Shown: positions 21,616 to 36,560, counted from the stretch's first letter. The stretch is DNA of 64,000 nt from Conus ventricosus (GCA_018398815.1 CM031628.1:5917635-5981634), one strand, 5' to 3'. Program-made: numbers and translations. The notes: a model not told the origin generated them from the letters alone.

Positions 21616-22614
21616 CCCGAATTCCATTTTTTAACCCGGCCCCATTGGGGGGGTTGGGGAAGGATGGGCCCGATAAAAATGGGGCGGTTTTTTTGGGAAA
21701 CCCCCCACCCGGGCCCGGTTAAAAAAGAAAGGGGGAAAAAAGTTTTTTCCAAATTAATTTTTTTTTAAAAAAAAGGATGTCTGTAACATTACTTTAAAGG
21801 GAAGGTGAAAAATTTTACTTCTAGGGAAAGGGGGTTTGCTGTAACACCCCCAGGGAAAAATTTCCACACCCCTTTGTTTGCCAAACCCCCAAAATTTTCA
21901 ATATTCAATAAGTCTCTGTCGCTCACTTGGGGCTTTTCTTCCCTTTGCATCAAAATCCCCCTTTTTGCCAAAAAACCCCTTTTTTCATCTGAATTTATAA
22001 AATAGTTAAATCCAGAATTTTAAAAAAATCTTTTTTTTTTTTTTGAAGACCGCCCTTTCCTTTTTAAAACTCATTCATTTTTTTTTTTTTTTTTCCCAAA
22101 AAAAATTTTTGTTTTGCTTCCCCCAAACAGTCAGGATACAGAAAACAACAAAAACTTTTTTTTCTAAACAAAAAAACCCTTTACAGGGGCGCTGGGAAGT
22201 TTGGGCGCTCCCAAACGGGGGGGGTACGGTTTTGGTTTTTCTAAAAAAGAATATTTTAATGATAAATTTCCTGGGCTGCCCCCCCAAAAAAAAATATGGG
22301 AAATCCCCCTTCGGGCTTTCTGGGTAAAGGTTTCGTTGCTGGAATCACTGCAGAGATGCCCTAACCCTTTTTTAGCCACCCCGCCCTTAAAAAGTGCGCA
22401 GGTGAGCAGCGTCAGGTAAACTTTTCAACCGGCTTCCCGGGCGGGTACCTTCCCGTTAGCACGGGTTTCATTTAAAATTTTTGACTGGGCGGGAAAAAAC
22501 GGGGGGCCCCACCCGTCACAGTCTCTCCTCTCTCTTCTCCTCTCTCTTTTCTCTCCTCTCTCTATATATATATATAAAAATTTTTATATTTTATATATAT
22601 TTTTTTTATATGTG

Positions 22615-25186
<2,572 letters not shown>

Positions 25187-25190
<4 letters not shown>

Positions 25191-25371
25191 AAAATAAGGT
25201 ATTAAAAGAAATCTCTACAAATTTGTTTCGAGCGCGTTGCGCTGTCATCAGCCTTTTTCTGGGATAGGATTCTTCTTAAAACCGAAAAGGCAGAGGAGAA
25301 TACATCCTGATGACAGCGCAACGCGCTCGAAACAAATTTGTAGAGATTTCTTTTAATACCTTATTTTAACA
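25187..25371. repeat. Perfect 65-bp inverted repeat
   Basis: The left arm 25187-25251 is the exact reverse complement of 25307-25371. The 55-bp loop contains an R1 fragment (GGATAGGATTCTTCTTAAAA). Both arms contain CTGATGA and CGAAAC around a GC-rich stem when read toward the outside. Probably two head-to-head copies of a short repeat end. Confidence 0.9.
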
Positions 25372-25429
25372 AATGTTGCTCCCCAAGGGGTTGAGCGCTC
25401 TGGAAATCGTTTTGGGTATTTTAACCACA

Positions 25430-25454
25430 TTGATATATATATATATATATATAT

Positions 25455-25503
<49 letters not shown>

Positions 25504-25516
25504 GTGTGTGTGTGTT
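25430..25516. repeat. (TA)n/(TG)n microsatellite
   Basis: About 70 bases of TA dinucleotides followed by a short TG run, abutting the 5' truncation point of the LINE fragment at 25517. Confidence 0.9.
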
Positions 25517-26324
25517 TTGCCGACGACATAGATGGACTAGCTGGAAACGAACAAGAGCTAGTGCACCTGATCAACAGACTCAACAACAACTCTGCTGATT
25601 ATGGCATGGAAATAAGTGCGGAAAAGACAAAGGTCATGACCAACAACCCAATCGGCTTTACCCAAGACATAACCATCAACAGCAAAAAGCTTGAGCCAGT
25701 CAATACATTTAAGTACTTGGGGGCAACAATTCAGACGAAGGTTCAAGACCTGAAATCATCTCAAGAGTCGCTCAGACCACAGCCACGCTATCTAAGCTAA
25801 CGCCTCTTTGGAGAAACAAAAACATCTCCATCAGCTCAAAGATTAGACTGATGCGATCCTTAGTCATGGCGATATTCTTATATGCTTGTGAGTCATGGAC
25901 GCTGAAACCAGACCTTGAGAAAAAGATCCAAACAATGGAAATGAGGTGCTTCAGACGACTCCTTGGCATCTCATACAGAGATCACATCACCAATGTGGAA
26001 GTTAAAAAGCGCATCAAGAATGAAATTGGTCCATATGTCGATCTCCTAACCTCAGTAAAAAGACGCAAATTGAAATGGTATGGACACATCACACGATCAA
26101 CAGGCCTTGCCAAGACAATCATGCAGGGCACAGTACCAGGACAAAGGCGAAGAGGTCGACAAAGGAAAAGATGGGAGGATAACATCACGGAGTGGACAGG
26201 CCTGCGGCTGAGAAATACATTGCGGAGGGCAGAGAACAGAGAGGAATGGAGAAGGATGGTTGTCACTGCTTCAGAGGTGCCCCACGGACCGACGTCTAAG
26301 GGATCAAGTCAAGTCAAGTCAAGT

Positions 26325-26329
<5 letters not shown>
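25517..26329 (+). mobile_element. 5'-truncated LINE (non-LTR retrotransposon) with (TCAAG)n tail
   Basis: The fragment begins inside the reverse transcriptase at the catalytic FADDID box, followed by LNNNSADYGMEISAEKTKVM and FKYLGATIQT. After one frame break near 25770-25800 it continues as FLYACESWTLKPDLEKKI, MEMRCFRRLLGISYRDHITN, KRRKLKWYGHITRS and GQRRRGRQRKRWEDNITEW. This is the characteristic RT thumb/C-terminal region of LINE families often annotated as endonuclease-reverse transcriptase. The element ends in AAGTCAAGTCAAG repeats (26305-26329), a tandem 3' tail used by several non-LTR clades. It then meets a (TG)n microsatellite. Dead by truncation. The same clade is nested in the LTR at 55406. 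Confidence 0.85.
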
Positions 26330-26371
<42 letters not shown>

Positions 26372-26372
26372 C
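26330..26372. repeat. (TG)n microsatellite
   Basis: About 42 bases of TG dinucleotide directly after the LINE tail. Confidence 0.9.
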
Positions 26373-26614
26373 GTGAGTGGGTGAATGGGGAATAATAAAT
26401 GCTTCTCAAAATGAGCCTTCAGCAAGCTTATAGTCTCCAATGGCGAGACAATCTGCAATGGGGAGGAAACTCACTAACATATAACTCTGGTCAGATACAG
26501 GTATTTCAAAACCTGATTGTTTCTCCTCAGTGACCGCGGAAAGTGTTAACTTGACTCCTCTGCCTTTTCGGTTTTAAGAAGAATGATATCCCAGAAAAAG
26601 GCTGGGTATATGTG

Positions 26615-27045
26615 TTACACCCCAAAAAGACGCCCGCCCCAAAAAGACGCCGGTGTCTTTTTGGCCCCCGACATCACACCCAAAAAGACGCCTCGCCCCA
26701 AAAAGACGCCGGTGTCTTTTGGGGGCTACATCACACCCCAAAAAGACGCCTCGCCCAAAATGACTGAGCACTCTCTCAGCCCTTCGGGCTTATGTTTCTT
26801 CAGCCTTCGGCATCAACCCCATAGCTTCGCTACGGCCTTTATTTTGATGAGATCATCGATCAGACGGGAGTAGACTGGGACACAGCTTCGTATAAAAATA
26901 TAAGTCAAAAGTTGGTCATGAAATGAAAATATCGACAGCACAGTCCCAAAAAGACGCCGGTCCTCCGGGCGTCTTTTTGGGGTGTGATGAAGGGGGCCAA
27001 AAAGACACCGGCGTCTTTTTGGGGGGGCGTCTTTTTGGGGTGTAA
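26615..27045. mobile_element. 431-bp MITE with about 70-bp terminal inverted repeats
   Basis: The left end TTACACCCCAAAAAGACGCC and the right end GGCGTCTTTTTGGGGTGTAA are inverted repeats that continue for about 70 bp (26615-26685 versus 26975-27045) with few mismatches. The arms are themselves built from short palindromes (CCAAAAAGACGCCGG...GTCTTTTTGG). It sits in an R1 repeat copy, which resumes as TGGTCTGCAGTACC after the right end. Possible target duplication TATG is imperfect. No coding capacity, and superfamily unknown. Confidence 0.75.
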
Positions 27046-27239
27046 TATGGTCTGCAGTACCGTAGTACTTCGGGGGTGCTGTTGGATTCTTCTTTGAACC
27101 CTTGGTGGTGAGAACACCACGGAATTACGGACTGTGCTGTGTCTCTATTTGACGCCAAGAGCACAGACAAAATCAGCCGTGTTTCCCTGATGAGTTCCAA
27201 TCCAGTGGATGAAAGGCCTAGGAGCATATAGATCTGCCT

Positions 27240-29667
27240 TCAAGAGGGATTTTTGGGCAAAGGTTCACCCCTGCAGCTAGTAAAGGGTTTTTCATTTTTA
27301 TAATATATATACATTAAAAATTTTTTCTTTTTCTTTCCAAAAAAAATGCAAATCTTTCCCAAGTAATTTCCTATAATGTGGAAGAATTTTTAACCTACAC
27401 TTTTTTTCCCATTTACTACTTTTTTGTTCAGCAATATTTTAATATTTAGTATATTTATTATATATTTATATTATATATATTTTATATATATATATAAAAA
27501 TGCCCAAATTTAGATAAAAAAAATCCAAAAAAGCAAGGGTTTAAAATTTTCCAAAAATTTTCGGCTTTATTTGCCTTGTCGGGGGGTACGGGACTTTGCC
27601 ATTTAAAACCTCCCCTTCTCCCCTCAAAACCTAAACAGGGAATCACAAATTTAAATGCAGTAGGGAAAAGGCCCCTTAAATTTAAAAAGTTTTAACTTAA
27701 AATAAAATTTTTGACTATAAAACATTTCATAAATTAGGGAAAAAAAAAAATTTTAGGATGGGAGGGGAAGGGTAGGGGGGGCCAAAGGGTGCGGATTGAC
27801 AATAGGTTAAACCAATCATTTTGTTTGCCACCCCCGGGACCCGATCTTGCCCTTTTCAACGTGAGAGAGAGAGAGAGGAGTGAGGGGGAGGGGAGAGAGA
27901 GAGGAGGGGAGAGAGAGGTGTGCGCGGGGGGGGGGGGGGGGGGGGGTGGGGGGGGGGGGTTTCCACGTTCAGAGAAGCAGCAATACATATACATATGTAT
28001 ATGTATGTATGTTTATATTTTGGGGAAAAGTGGATTTTCCCCCTTTCTTTGTGCTTTAAATGTTGTTTTTTTTGGTTCCTTTGTGTTGTGTTTTGTTTTG
28101 TATTTGTTTCCACCTCAGTTGGCACTATCCCCGTGCGTTTTGTCTGGTCGGCAAAAAAAATTTTTTGGCACTTTTGTGGGGGGTTATAGTCCAGTTGGTA
28201 AAAAAAATTTTTTTGGGGAAGGAAAAACCCCAAGCGAAGGATTTCCCTTAAAGTATTTTTGGGGTTGGAATTTAAAGAAATTTTAAGGCTTTTTGGGCCC
28301 GTTGAAATGGGGGGGGAATTTTGTAAAAAAAAATACTTTGGGGAGGATGCATAGTAGTCAGATTAGTAGCAGTTTTTTTTTTCCCCCAATGATCTAAGGG
28401 GGATCTGGGTAGATTCGGGGTTTGGGTTCTGCCCTCCCCCCCCTTTGGGTCCCAAAATGGGCAATACCCGGTTTTTAAAAAGCAGCAAAATCATAACAGT
28501 ACAAAATGGTGAAGGGGGGCAGAAGTCCGCTGTGAGGGGAAAAGTCGTGTTTTGGGTGATTCCCTTTTTTAAGGGGATTTTTTTGTCCAAGGATATTTTT
28601 TTCCCTTTTTGCTTTTTGGCCCTTTGAGTTGCTTAAAACCCCCCCCGTCTCCCCCATTTTTCATTTTTGCTCGGCATTGTTATTCCCTTTTAAAGGGGAT
28701 TTTGGATGAAACAGGATCGCTCGGTTTTTGGTTGTTTTGGGGTTGTAGTCACACGGGAAACCCATCTCCCCCAAGGGGGGGAAACATATTAGTCTCCCGT
28801 GTTCCCTTTAAAGAGGTTTGATGTGGAAGGATTGTTCAGTTTTTGTTGTGTTCTGTTGGGCCATAGTCCACAGGTACCCCCATGGCAGACTTGACAAAAT
28901 TCAAAAACAAGGTAAATGATTTTTTGTTTTTTTTTAAAGGGGCATAAGGGAAAAGTTTTAATTTCCGCACTTTTTCTGACAGGATGCGGTTCAATGATCA
29001 GTGTTTAAATGTTCCCTCCAATGGAAACGACCCAGCTTGTTCCTTTTTAAAGGGCTTTCTTTAGGGTAGTAGGTTTTAATAGCAGATACTCAAAGATGAA
29101 GTTTTATAATAATTATGTTCATATAGAAAGTGCTGTTCATTTGGCTGGTGTAGGTTGACAGGCATGGGGGTTGTCAGTTCTGTTTTTGTTGGTTTTGTTG
29201 TTTATTTTTGGGAGGTTTGTTTGCCCAAATTGTTTTTTATAAAGGTCCTTTTGTCGTTTTGAATGGGGGTTTTTTCTAAAAGGGCGCTCACTGCAAATGT
29301 CACTGGGGGTTTTGGGTTTAAAAAAAAAACTCATCCCCGTATTCTTTCCAAAAGAAAAACAGTAAAACTTGAAATTCATTTCTGAGTGTGTTTCGGGGGA
29401 AGAGGTGGCGGATTGAGAGCGGGTTGGTTCGTGAAAAACTGATCGCTTGGTCACACACACACACACCACACCACCACCACACACCCACTCACACAAAAAC
29501 CATTATATATATATTTATTATATCTTATTTAAATTTTTTTTTTTAATATATTTTTATATATATATTATATATTTTATTTTTTACCCCTTTTATTTGTGAA
29601 GGAAACAATTGAGGTAACAATTTTTCCCATCTTACAGTAATGCCCCCGCTATGTTTTAAGTAAAAGA

Positions 29668-29699
<32 letters not shown>

Positions 29700-32600
29700 G
29701 GAGAACATGAAGGGAGAGTGACCCAAAAGGTCAGGGAAATATATTCAAAAATGTTAAACCTTTCACAAGCAGCATGTGGGAATCATTGTAATTTTTCCCT
29801 GCCGACAGATCTATTCATATTGCCTGCCCCCTAGGGCTTTTCACCCGTGGGATGGGGATTCTTTCGGGGAAGTTTGGCTGATTGTGTCTGTGCCCCCTTG
29901 GCATCAAAAGGCGTTTATCCCACAGCTATTTTGGGTGGGGGTTCTCATCCCTGGGTTAAAAAAAAAAAACCAACAACCCCCCCCAAAGCACCCCAGTAAA
30001 AGAGTAGAAAAAAAAAACGAAAAAAAAGGAGGAAAGGGAAAATTTAGTTGTGAAAAACAAAAATCATTATATAAAAAATATTAAAAATGTGGGGGCCTAT
30101 GCTTCGGTTTCAATTAAAGGGAAATTCCCAAAGGGGGCCCAAAAAGATGTCCAACAGCCCGAATGGTAGCTCTTTTTTTAACCCCCCCCGCATTTTCAGT
30201 TTGTAAGAATTGGGGAAAAAGCCTTTTAATTTTGGGATCTCCAAAAGGGAAGAAAATCCCCAACTGATTGCCCAAAACCCAATTTGTTATGCTGAAAAAA
30301 TTTGAATGGGGGGTTTAAAAAAAAGAAAGGCAAACCCAATTTTTGGTTTAACGATTTTTCTATCTTTTAATAAAATTGGCAAAGTTTTAAATAGAAGAAA
30401 AAAGAAAAAAAAAAAAAGGGGGGGGGGGGGGGGCAAAAAAACGGGGACGTAAACGGGGTTATTAAAATAAAATTTGAATATAAATCAAGTTGGACATTGA
30501 CGGGGGACGATTTTTGTTCAAGCTTTTGTTTTTTTCATCAGGAAAAAAAATTTTAAATTAAAAACGCCCAGGGGCTTCCCAACGGGTTTCCTCACCCAGT
30601 TACAACTATCTTTTTTAAAACACCACGACTTCTTTTCCCCATCGTGTTCCCCTCCTCTGTCTGTCCCCCAACCCCCCCCCTTCCCTTTCTCACTTCTTCC
30701 TCTATCTCTCTTTTTCCCCACCCCCTTCCCCTTTGTTTTTTTTTTCAAATTCCCTTTTCCTCACTTTTCCTTCAAAGATGGACCCACCCTTTATTTTCAC
30801 CCCATACATTACCCCCCCCTTCACATCCCGCGTAACATCCCCCCACCTCTGCACGTTCCCCTATTACTTCCCTTCTTCATCATTCCCTTTTTCCCCTTTT
30901 GCATATGTGTTTGTGTTTGTGTGGTGTATGCGGGGGTGCATGGTGTGTTCCCCAAGGGCCCCTTTTTCTCCGATCCCCATCTATTTTTCTGGTTTTTTTC
31001 AGGGTTTTTATGCTCTTTTAAAAATTTTTGAAACCCTTTTTTGAATTTTGGGGGCCAAATTTTAAAGCCTTGAAAAACCCTGAAAATAAAAAAAATGTGG
31101 TTTTTGTTGACCAAACCACCATAAAAACCCTTTGGGAAAAACAAAAACCATCAGCTCCCAAAAAAAATTTATTGTCGCAAAAAAAAAAAAAAGGGCATTG
31201 ATTTTTCGCGTTTTTGGTTGATTTAAAAAAAATTTTTAAAAAAAAATTTTTCCTAGTCCGATCCCGCGTTTTCCCGCAATTTAAAACCCAAAGGGAATTT
31301 TAAATTTTTAATTTTCAGATTCGGGCGCCAAAGCCGAAAATCTTGCATTTTGGCTTGTTTGTTTCTTTCAATTTCAAAAACTTTTTGCCACGTCGTCCTT
31401 TCCCTAGACTTTAATTTACTGGTTTTCAGTGATTTGGTTCCTGAACAAAACTTGAAAAAAAGCCCGGGGAAAAATTTTGTTTCAAAAGTCTGTGGTTGGA
31501 AAACCCGGGGGTTATTCGAATGGGCCGGGGAGGAAGACAAAACAAACAAAAAAAAACCCGTGCTGCACCCCGTTTTGCAAAAAAAGTTTCGATTTTGGGG
31601 GGCCAATGGGGGAGAGTTTCCCTTTGGGTTTGCCACTGCAAAAGGGGAGAAAAACGCATTTGGCTTACTGGCGTTGAGCAAAACTTCGGCAGCAAACCTT
31701 TTCGCAATTTCTTACATACAATATGGGGCAGCAGCGTCGAACGCGAAAAGTTGTGTCGCCATTAAAAACCTGATCCCGAGTGTCCGGTTTCGCGGGTTTT
31801 AATACCCGCTTTTTCAGCCCCAATGGATCGTTTTTCTCAAAAACCGGGGTGTGGCCCGAAATTTGAAAAATTTTTGGACACTGCACACTGTCAACTCCCA
31901 CCAAAACTTCAACTCTTGTGAACGGGAATTCCCATTTTTTTCAAACAAAGTTTCCCCGATCCAAAACGCCCAAAGGAATTTTTCCCTTTTTGGTGAGGGA
32001 AAAAACAAGGTTTTTCGGCGGGGCAATTTGCCTTTAAACCCCTTTTTATTCATTGTTGCGAAAAAAAACACAAAGAATCAAAATAAATGGTATTGAACGT
32101 TTGTGTGGAAATGTGAGCAGATTTTAGCCCGGTTTTGTATAAAAAGGCTTTTTTTGTTAGTAAACAAAACCCTTTTGGTTTCTGCTGTTTGAAGTGAAGC
32201 TGATTAAGTCGACCCGGGCAGAAAACAGGGTTTGGGGCGATCCATTTTGCATGTGTTGTCACCTTGAATTTAAAAAAAATCATCCTGAAAATTCTTGAAA
32301 AAGGGTTTTTTTTCTTGGGAGTCTGAGGAACCCTTTTACTTTTATTTTGGACTGGCCAAGCAATACATGTCCCTATGCCCGGAATTTGACATACTCGGTT
32401 TTCCCCCCCCCCCCCCCCCAAAACCCCCCCCCCCCCCCCCCTTCTTTAGGTACCTGTCCCCCCCTATTCCATTCCCCCCCCCTTCCCCGTTCTGTGTCAG
32501 TTTCCACGACCACAGGGGCTACATTTCATGTCTTAGTCTTTCCCCTTTTTATATATAACCCCCCCCTTCCCTTTTTTATTTTATCCCCCTCCCCCCGGGT

Positions 32601-34100
32601 TTTTTAATCTTTTCTTTTCTCTCTTTGCCCCTCCCCCTTTTTTGTGTGTGGGCGCGCGTTTGGGGTTTTTTGTGTGTGTGTGAGAAAATTATTTTTCTGT
32701 TGGGATGTTTCGTGTGTTAAATGCCCGCACAACTTTGTTTTAACAACCGGGGTGTGGTGTGTGTGTGTGGGGCGGGTTAAAAAAAAGTTGTTTAAAAGCT
32801 ACTGCTGGGGTCCCTGTGACCCTGTGGGAAAAGATGTCCAAGTGGGTTTTAAATATTATTATTGCATCACCCCCCACCTTTTTTCTCCCCAGAAAATCAG
32901 TACTTTGATTTTTATAATTCCTTTTCAGAAAAGTTTTTTGCTATAGCTTCAGAGTTGCAATTCAACTTGCGCTTGGGTTTTTAGCAAAAAACAATATTGA
33001 TCAAAATGTGAATGATTTTTGTTTAATTTTCCAAAGGGCATATAATAAATTTAATGTACAGGTCTAGAAAAAATCTTTCATTGAAAACTTTCTCAGTTTT
33101 AAGTTTGTTAAAGGCTAATTTTTTAGGGTTACTGTATTAGATAAAAGATACTGCTTGATCATTGAGGGGTTTAAGGGAACTGCTGAAAAGAAATACGATA
33201 CTGGGTTTTAACATTCCCTTCCCAAAGTCCCGTTTTTCTTTAACAATAATTTGGGTGCTGTTGAAAAACTTTAATCATTTTTAAAAACCCCCTTTTACTG
33301 TATTTGTAATAGGTTTTTGTGAAATTTTTTTTTAAATTTTTTTTTCTAAGGGTTGGAAATTTTTCATGTTTTGTTAGTTTGTTTTAAAAACCCTTTTAAA
33401 AACACCACCACACACACACACACCCACACACAACACCACACACACACACCAAAAATCGGAAGCCCCCTGTGGGCACAGGCCCGTTTCGGTTTCACCCCGC
33501 CGTGCGCGTGGCACCGCACACACCACTAATTTAAGCGCGCGCGTTCACTCCCCACACACAACCCCAACCCCACACCCACACCAACACACATACCCAACCA
33601 CACCCACACAAAATAAGAGCGGCGCCCCCGCGCCACACACCCCCTCCCAGAGTGCCGGGAAAGGCATCCCCGGTGTTGATTCAATATTTTTATTATTCAC
33701 GTGTGCAGGAAACCCGTGCGTCCAAAAAGGGAAAAGCCCAAAGAACAGGCCGGATGGGGGAAACCCCCCAGAGTTCCCCCGGGTATCCCCCTTCCCCACC
33801 CCCATACCTAGGAAAAAGTTGCAACCTTTTTCCCTTTTCAGAGTTCCAACCCCTTTTCACCCGTCGGGGGAGGGGGTGTTTGGGTCAGCGCTTGAAATAC
33901 TTTGTGAGGGCTCCAATAATTTGGGAACTCACCTTGTTCCCTTTTCTTCTGCCATTAGGAAAAGTGACACTTGACCCTTTGGGGTCGTGTGTGCCCCATC
34001 CAATTTTTGACAAAACCCCCCCCTGGGGCTCTAATTTATCTGGAGGAAACCACTTTAAACTAGTCTCATATCACAAAGACTCCACCAGCCCTTTGGCGTA
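27240..34100. other. Homopolymer-distorted sequence block 2
   Basis: Same distorted texture as 14356-24640, with poly-G at 27927-27960 and 29677-29701, C-rich tracts at 32402-32442, and CA/GT microsatellites at 29452-29490, 32640-32770 and 33400-33440. Weak tandem similarity of about 100-150 bp occurs at 28550-28900. ORFs of 60-165 codons here have biased composition and no recognisable domain. I annotate no gene. Confidence 0.65.
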
Positions 34101-34145
34101 CAAGACATTTTTGCTGAACTTTGTTCTAAATTTCTGTCCTTTCAG

Positions 34146-34229
34146 ACAATATATTGATGGTTCCACCTGTAGAGAGGAGGTGGCCTCTGCTGCATATTGC
34201 TCTGCAGCTCCCTCTCATCATGTATTAAG
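34146..34229 (+). CDS. Possible isolated host exon
   Basis: An 84-nt block with a strong acceptor (TTCTGTCCTTTCAG) and donor (AAG|GTAAAG), open in the frame QYIDGSTCREEVASAAYCSA. There is no domain match and no neighbouring exon can be paired with it, so it may be a chance splice-site pair. Confidence 0.22.
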
Positions 34230-34236
34230 GTAAAGG

Positions 34237-34358
34237 ATGAGAAAGTGAGGGAGACAGAGACAGACATGGAGACCATGACACACTTTGATGTAACAGAGAG
34301 AGAGAGAGAAAGTGAGGGAGACAGAGACAGACATGGAGACCATGACACACTTTGATGT

Positions 34359-34416
<58 letters not shown>

Positions 34417-34463
34417 TGAGGGAGACAGAGACAGACATGGAGACCATGACACACTTTGATGCA

Positions 34464-34522
<59 letters not shown>

Positions 34523-34569
34523 TGAGGGAGACAGAGACAGACATGGAGACCATGACACACTTTAATGCA

Positions 34570-34620
<51 letters not shown>

Positions 34621-34730
34621 GTGGGAGACAGAGACAGATATGTAGACCATGACACACTTTGATGCAGAGAGAGAGAGAGAAAGTGAGGGAGACAGAGACA
34701 GACATGTAGACCATGACACACTTTAATGCA

Positions 34731-34779
<49 letters not shown>

Positions 34780-34899
34780 TGAGGGAGACAGAGACAGATA
34801 TGTAGACCATGACACACTTTGATGCAGTGAGAGAGAGAGAGAAAGTGAGGGAGACAGAGACAGACATGGAGACCATGACACACTTTAATGCAAGGAGAG

Positions 34900-34946
<47 letters not shown>

Positions 34947-35020
34947 GAGTGGGGGAACAGAGACAGATATGTAGACCATGACACACTTTGATGCAGAGAG
35001 AGAGAGAGAGAGAGGAAGGA
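34237..35020. repeat. Compound GA-rich minisatellite
   Basis: About ten units, each combining AAAGTGAGGGAGACAGAGAC, AGACATGGAGACCATGACAC and ACTTTGATGCA with a (GA)n run of variable length (about 5 to 25 repeats). Strongly purine-biased on the + strand. ORFs on both strands (Arg/Glu and Leu/Ser) are repeat translations. Confidence 0.93.
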
Positions 35021-36192
35021 GACTGACAGAGGAGAAAGATGAAAAGAGGAACAGAGACAGACGACGGAATAGGAGAGGAGGTGGGAAAGAAAGAGAGAGA
35101 GGAAGTAAGCCGGAAAACTTGGAAAATCTAGAAAGGGAGGAACAGCAGTGTGTTAGAGAAGCACAGAAGAAGGGGAATCTAGGAAAAGGAAAGGCAAGGG
35201 GTAAGAAAACTGATATGAAATGTGGGGTACACTGTTAGTGCAGTGATAGGTAGAGGGCACGATTAGGATACACCCTTTAGCCCAGTGGAACCAATTGATT
35301 AGAGTATACAGTTAATGATACATTAGGCCATCTGGTTTCCCAGAATGGGGTTTTCTGATGTACCCTCTTTCTCTAGAATAGCATGTGAACAAGTATGCAT
35401 GTCTAAGAACTCGGTGTGTCCAGTGTATCCTGTCTTTCATCTCTGCATTCAAGTCGTTCCTCTTATTGCCTTGTTATCCTGCCAGAGTGTATCTCTGTCC
35501 AGCAGCTTGTTCTCATCTTTGACCTGTTCTATTGGAGCCATCACTTCCAGTGACATGGCCTCATCCACATGATGTTGGGCATAGTTCACATGCATTCCTG
35601 CCTCACATTTCCTTATCTTGTGTTGAATCACTGTAGTGATAGCCCAACAGTACTTGAGATTGACTGTGAAACCAGCAGAATAAAGGGTCACAAACTATGT
35701 TACGATGTCATGATATATATGACAGTTGGAGTGGTACTCTGCTCAGCTTACAACCTGTATCATTCTGTTTAGGGCAGGACTTTTGTGAGAAGTCCGTAGT
35801 TTTGCTCATATCTCTTTCTCCTCCCTTAGCTGGCTGCTGGGGGAGGGGGAGGGAGGGGTGATGTTTCGTACCACTGCCATTGAAAATACCACTGATTTGC
35901 AGATGGTAGATCTTTGATACAGAGGCCAGACCCACACAGTCACCTGGGTTCTGACTCCTAAGTCCTAAAGAGGAGACAAAGGTTTTCTTTGGATGACCGT
36001 CCTGTTTTAAGGCAGACTGTGATTGTCCCTACAAGCTGCAAAGGAAAGGTCAGATATTAACATCATAACCACCTCTTCTTCACTCACGTTTTCTAACTTG
36101 CTTCCCTGGCTTTTTTAAGGTTATGAAACAAATATTAATTCCAGACAAGTGATATCGGTAGTTAAGTACTCGGTGCATGTTTTAATTGGCCA
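35021..36192. other. No gene recognised
   Basis: Low-copy-looking sequence with a purine-rich start. Only short ORFs are present, none with a domain I recognise. No RNA genes seen. Confidence 0.4.
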
Positions 36193-36560
36193 AATTTGCT
36201 GCAAATGAAGTGTTCAGCATTTACATCGTGATGCTCTTGGAGTCGTTCTCAATTTGCTGCAAATGAAGTGTTCAGCATTTACATCTTGATGCTTTCGGAG
36301 TCATTCTCAATTTGCTGCAAATGAAGTGTTCAGCATTTACATCTTGATGCTTTCGGAGTCATTCTCAATTTGCTGCAAATGAAGTGTTCAGCATTTACAT
36401 CTTGATGCTTTCGGAGTCATTCTCAATTTGCTGCAAATGAAGTGTTCAGCATTTACATCTTGATGCTTTCGGAGTCATTCTCAATTTGCTGCAAATGAAG
36501 TGTTCAGCATTTTCATCTTGATGCTTTCGGAGTCATTCTCAATTTGCTGCAAATGAAGTG
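36193..36560. repeat. 58-bp tandem repeat
   Basis: About six copies starting at 36193, 36251, 36309, 36367, 36425 and 36483, plus a partial at 36541. The unit begins AATTTGCTGCAAATGAAGTG and contains TTCAGCATTTACATCTTGAT. Copies are nearly identical. Confidence 0.95.

Noticed and set aside
21439..21768. Long proline-rich (and antisense glycine-rich) ORFs
   Set aside because: They are translations of a roughly 150-base poly-C tract inside the homopolymer-distorted block.
31253..31904. ORFs of 140-150 codons on both strands in distorted block 2
   Set aside because: No recognisable domain, overlapping on both strands, and the base sequence is unreliable.
34142..34984. Leu/Ser-rich minus-strand ORF of 253 codons and Arg/Glu ORFs
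   Set aside because: Translations of the GA compound minisatellite.
35449..35691. Minus-strand 80-codon ORF with a charged segment (SLEVMAPIEQVKDENK)
   Set aside because: No splice signals, family match or conserved motif. Indistinguishable from a chance ORF.
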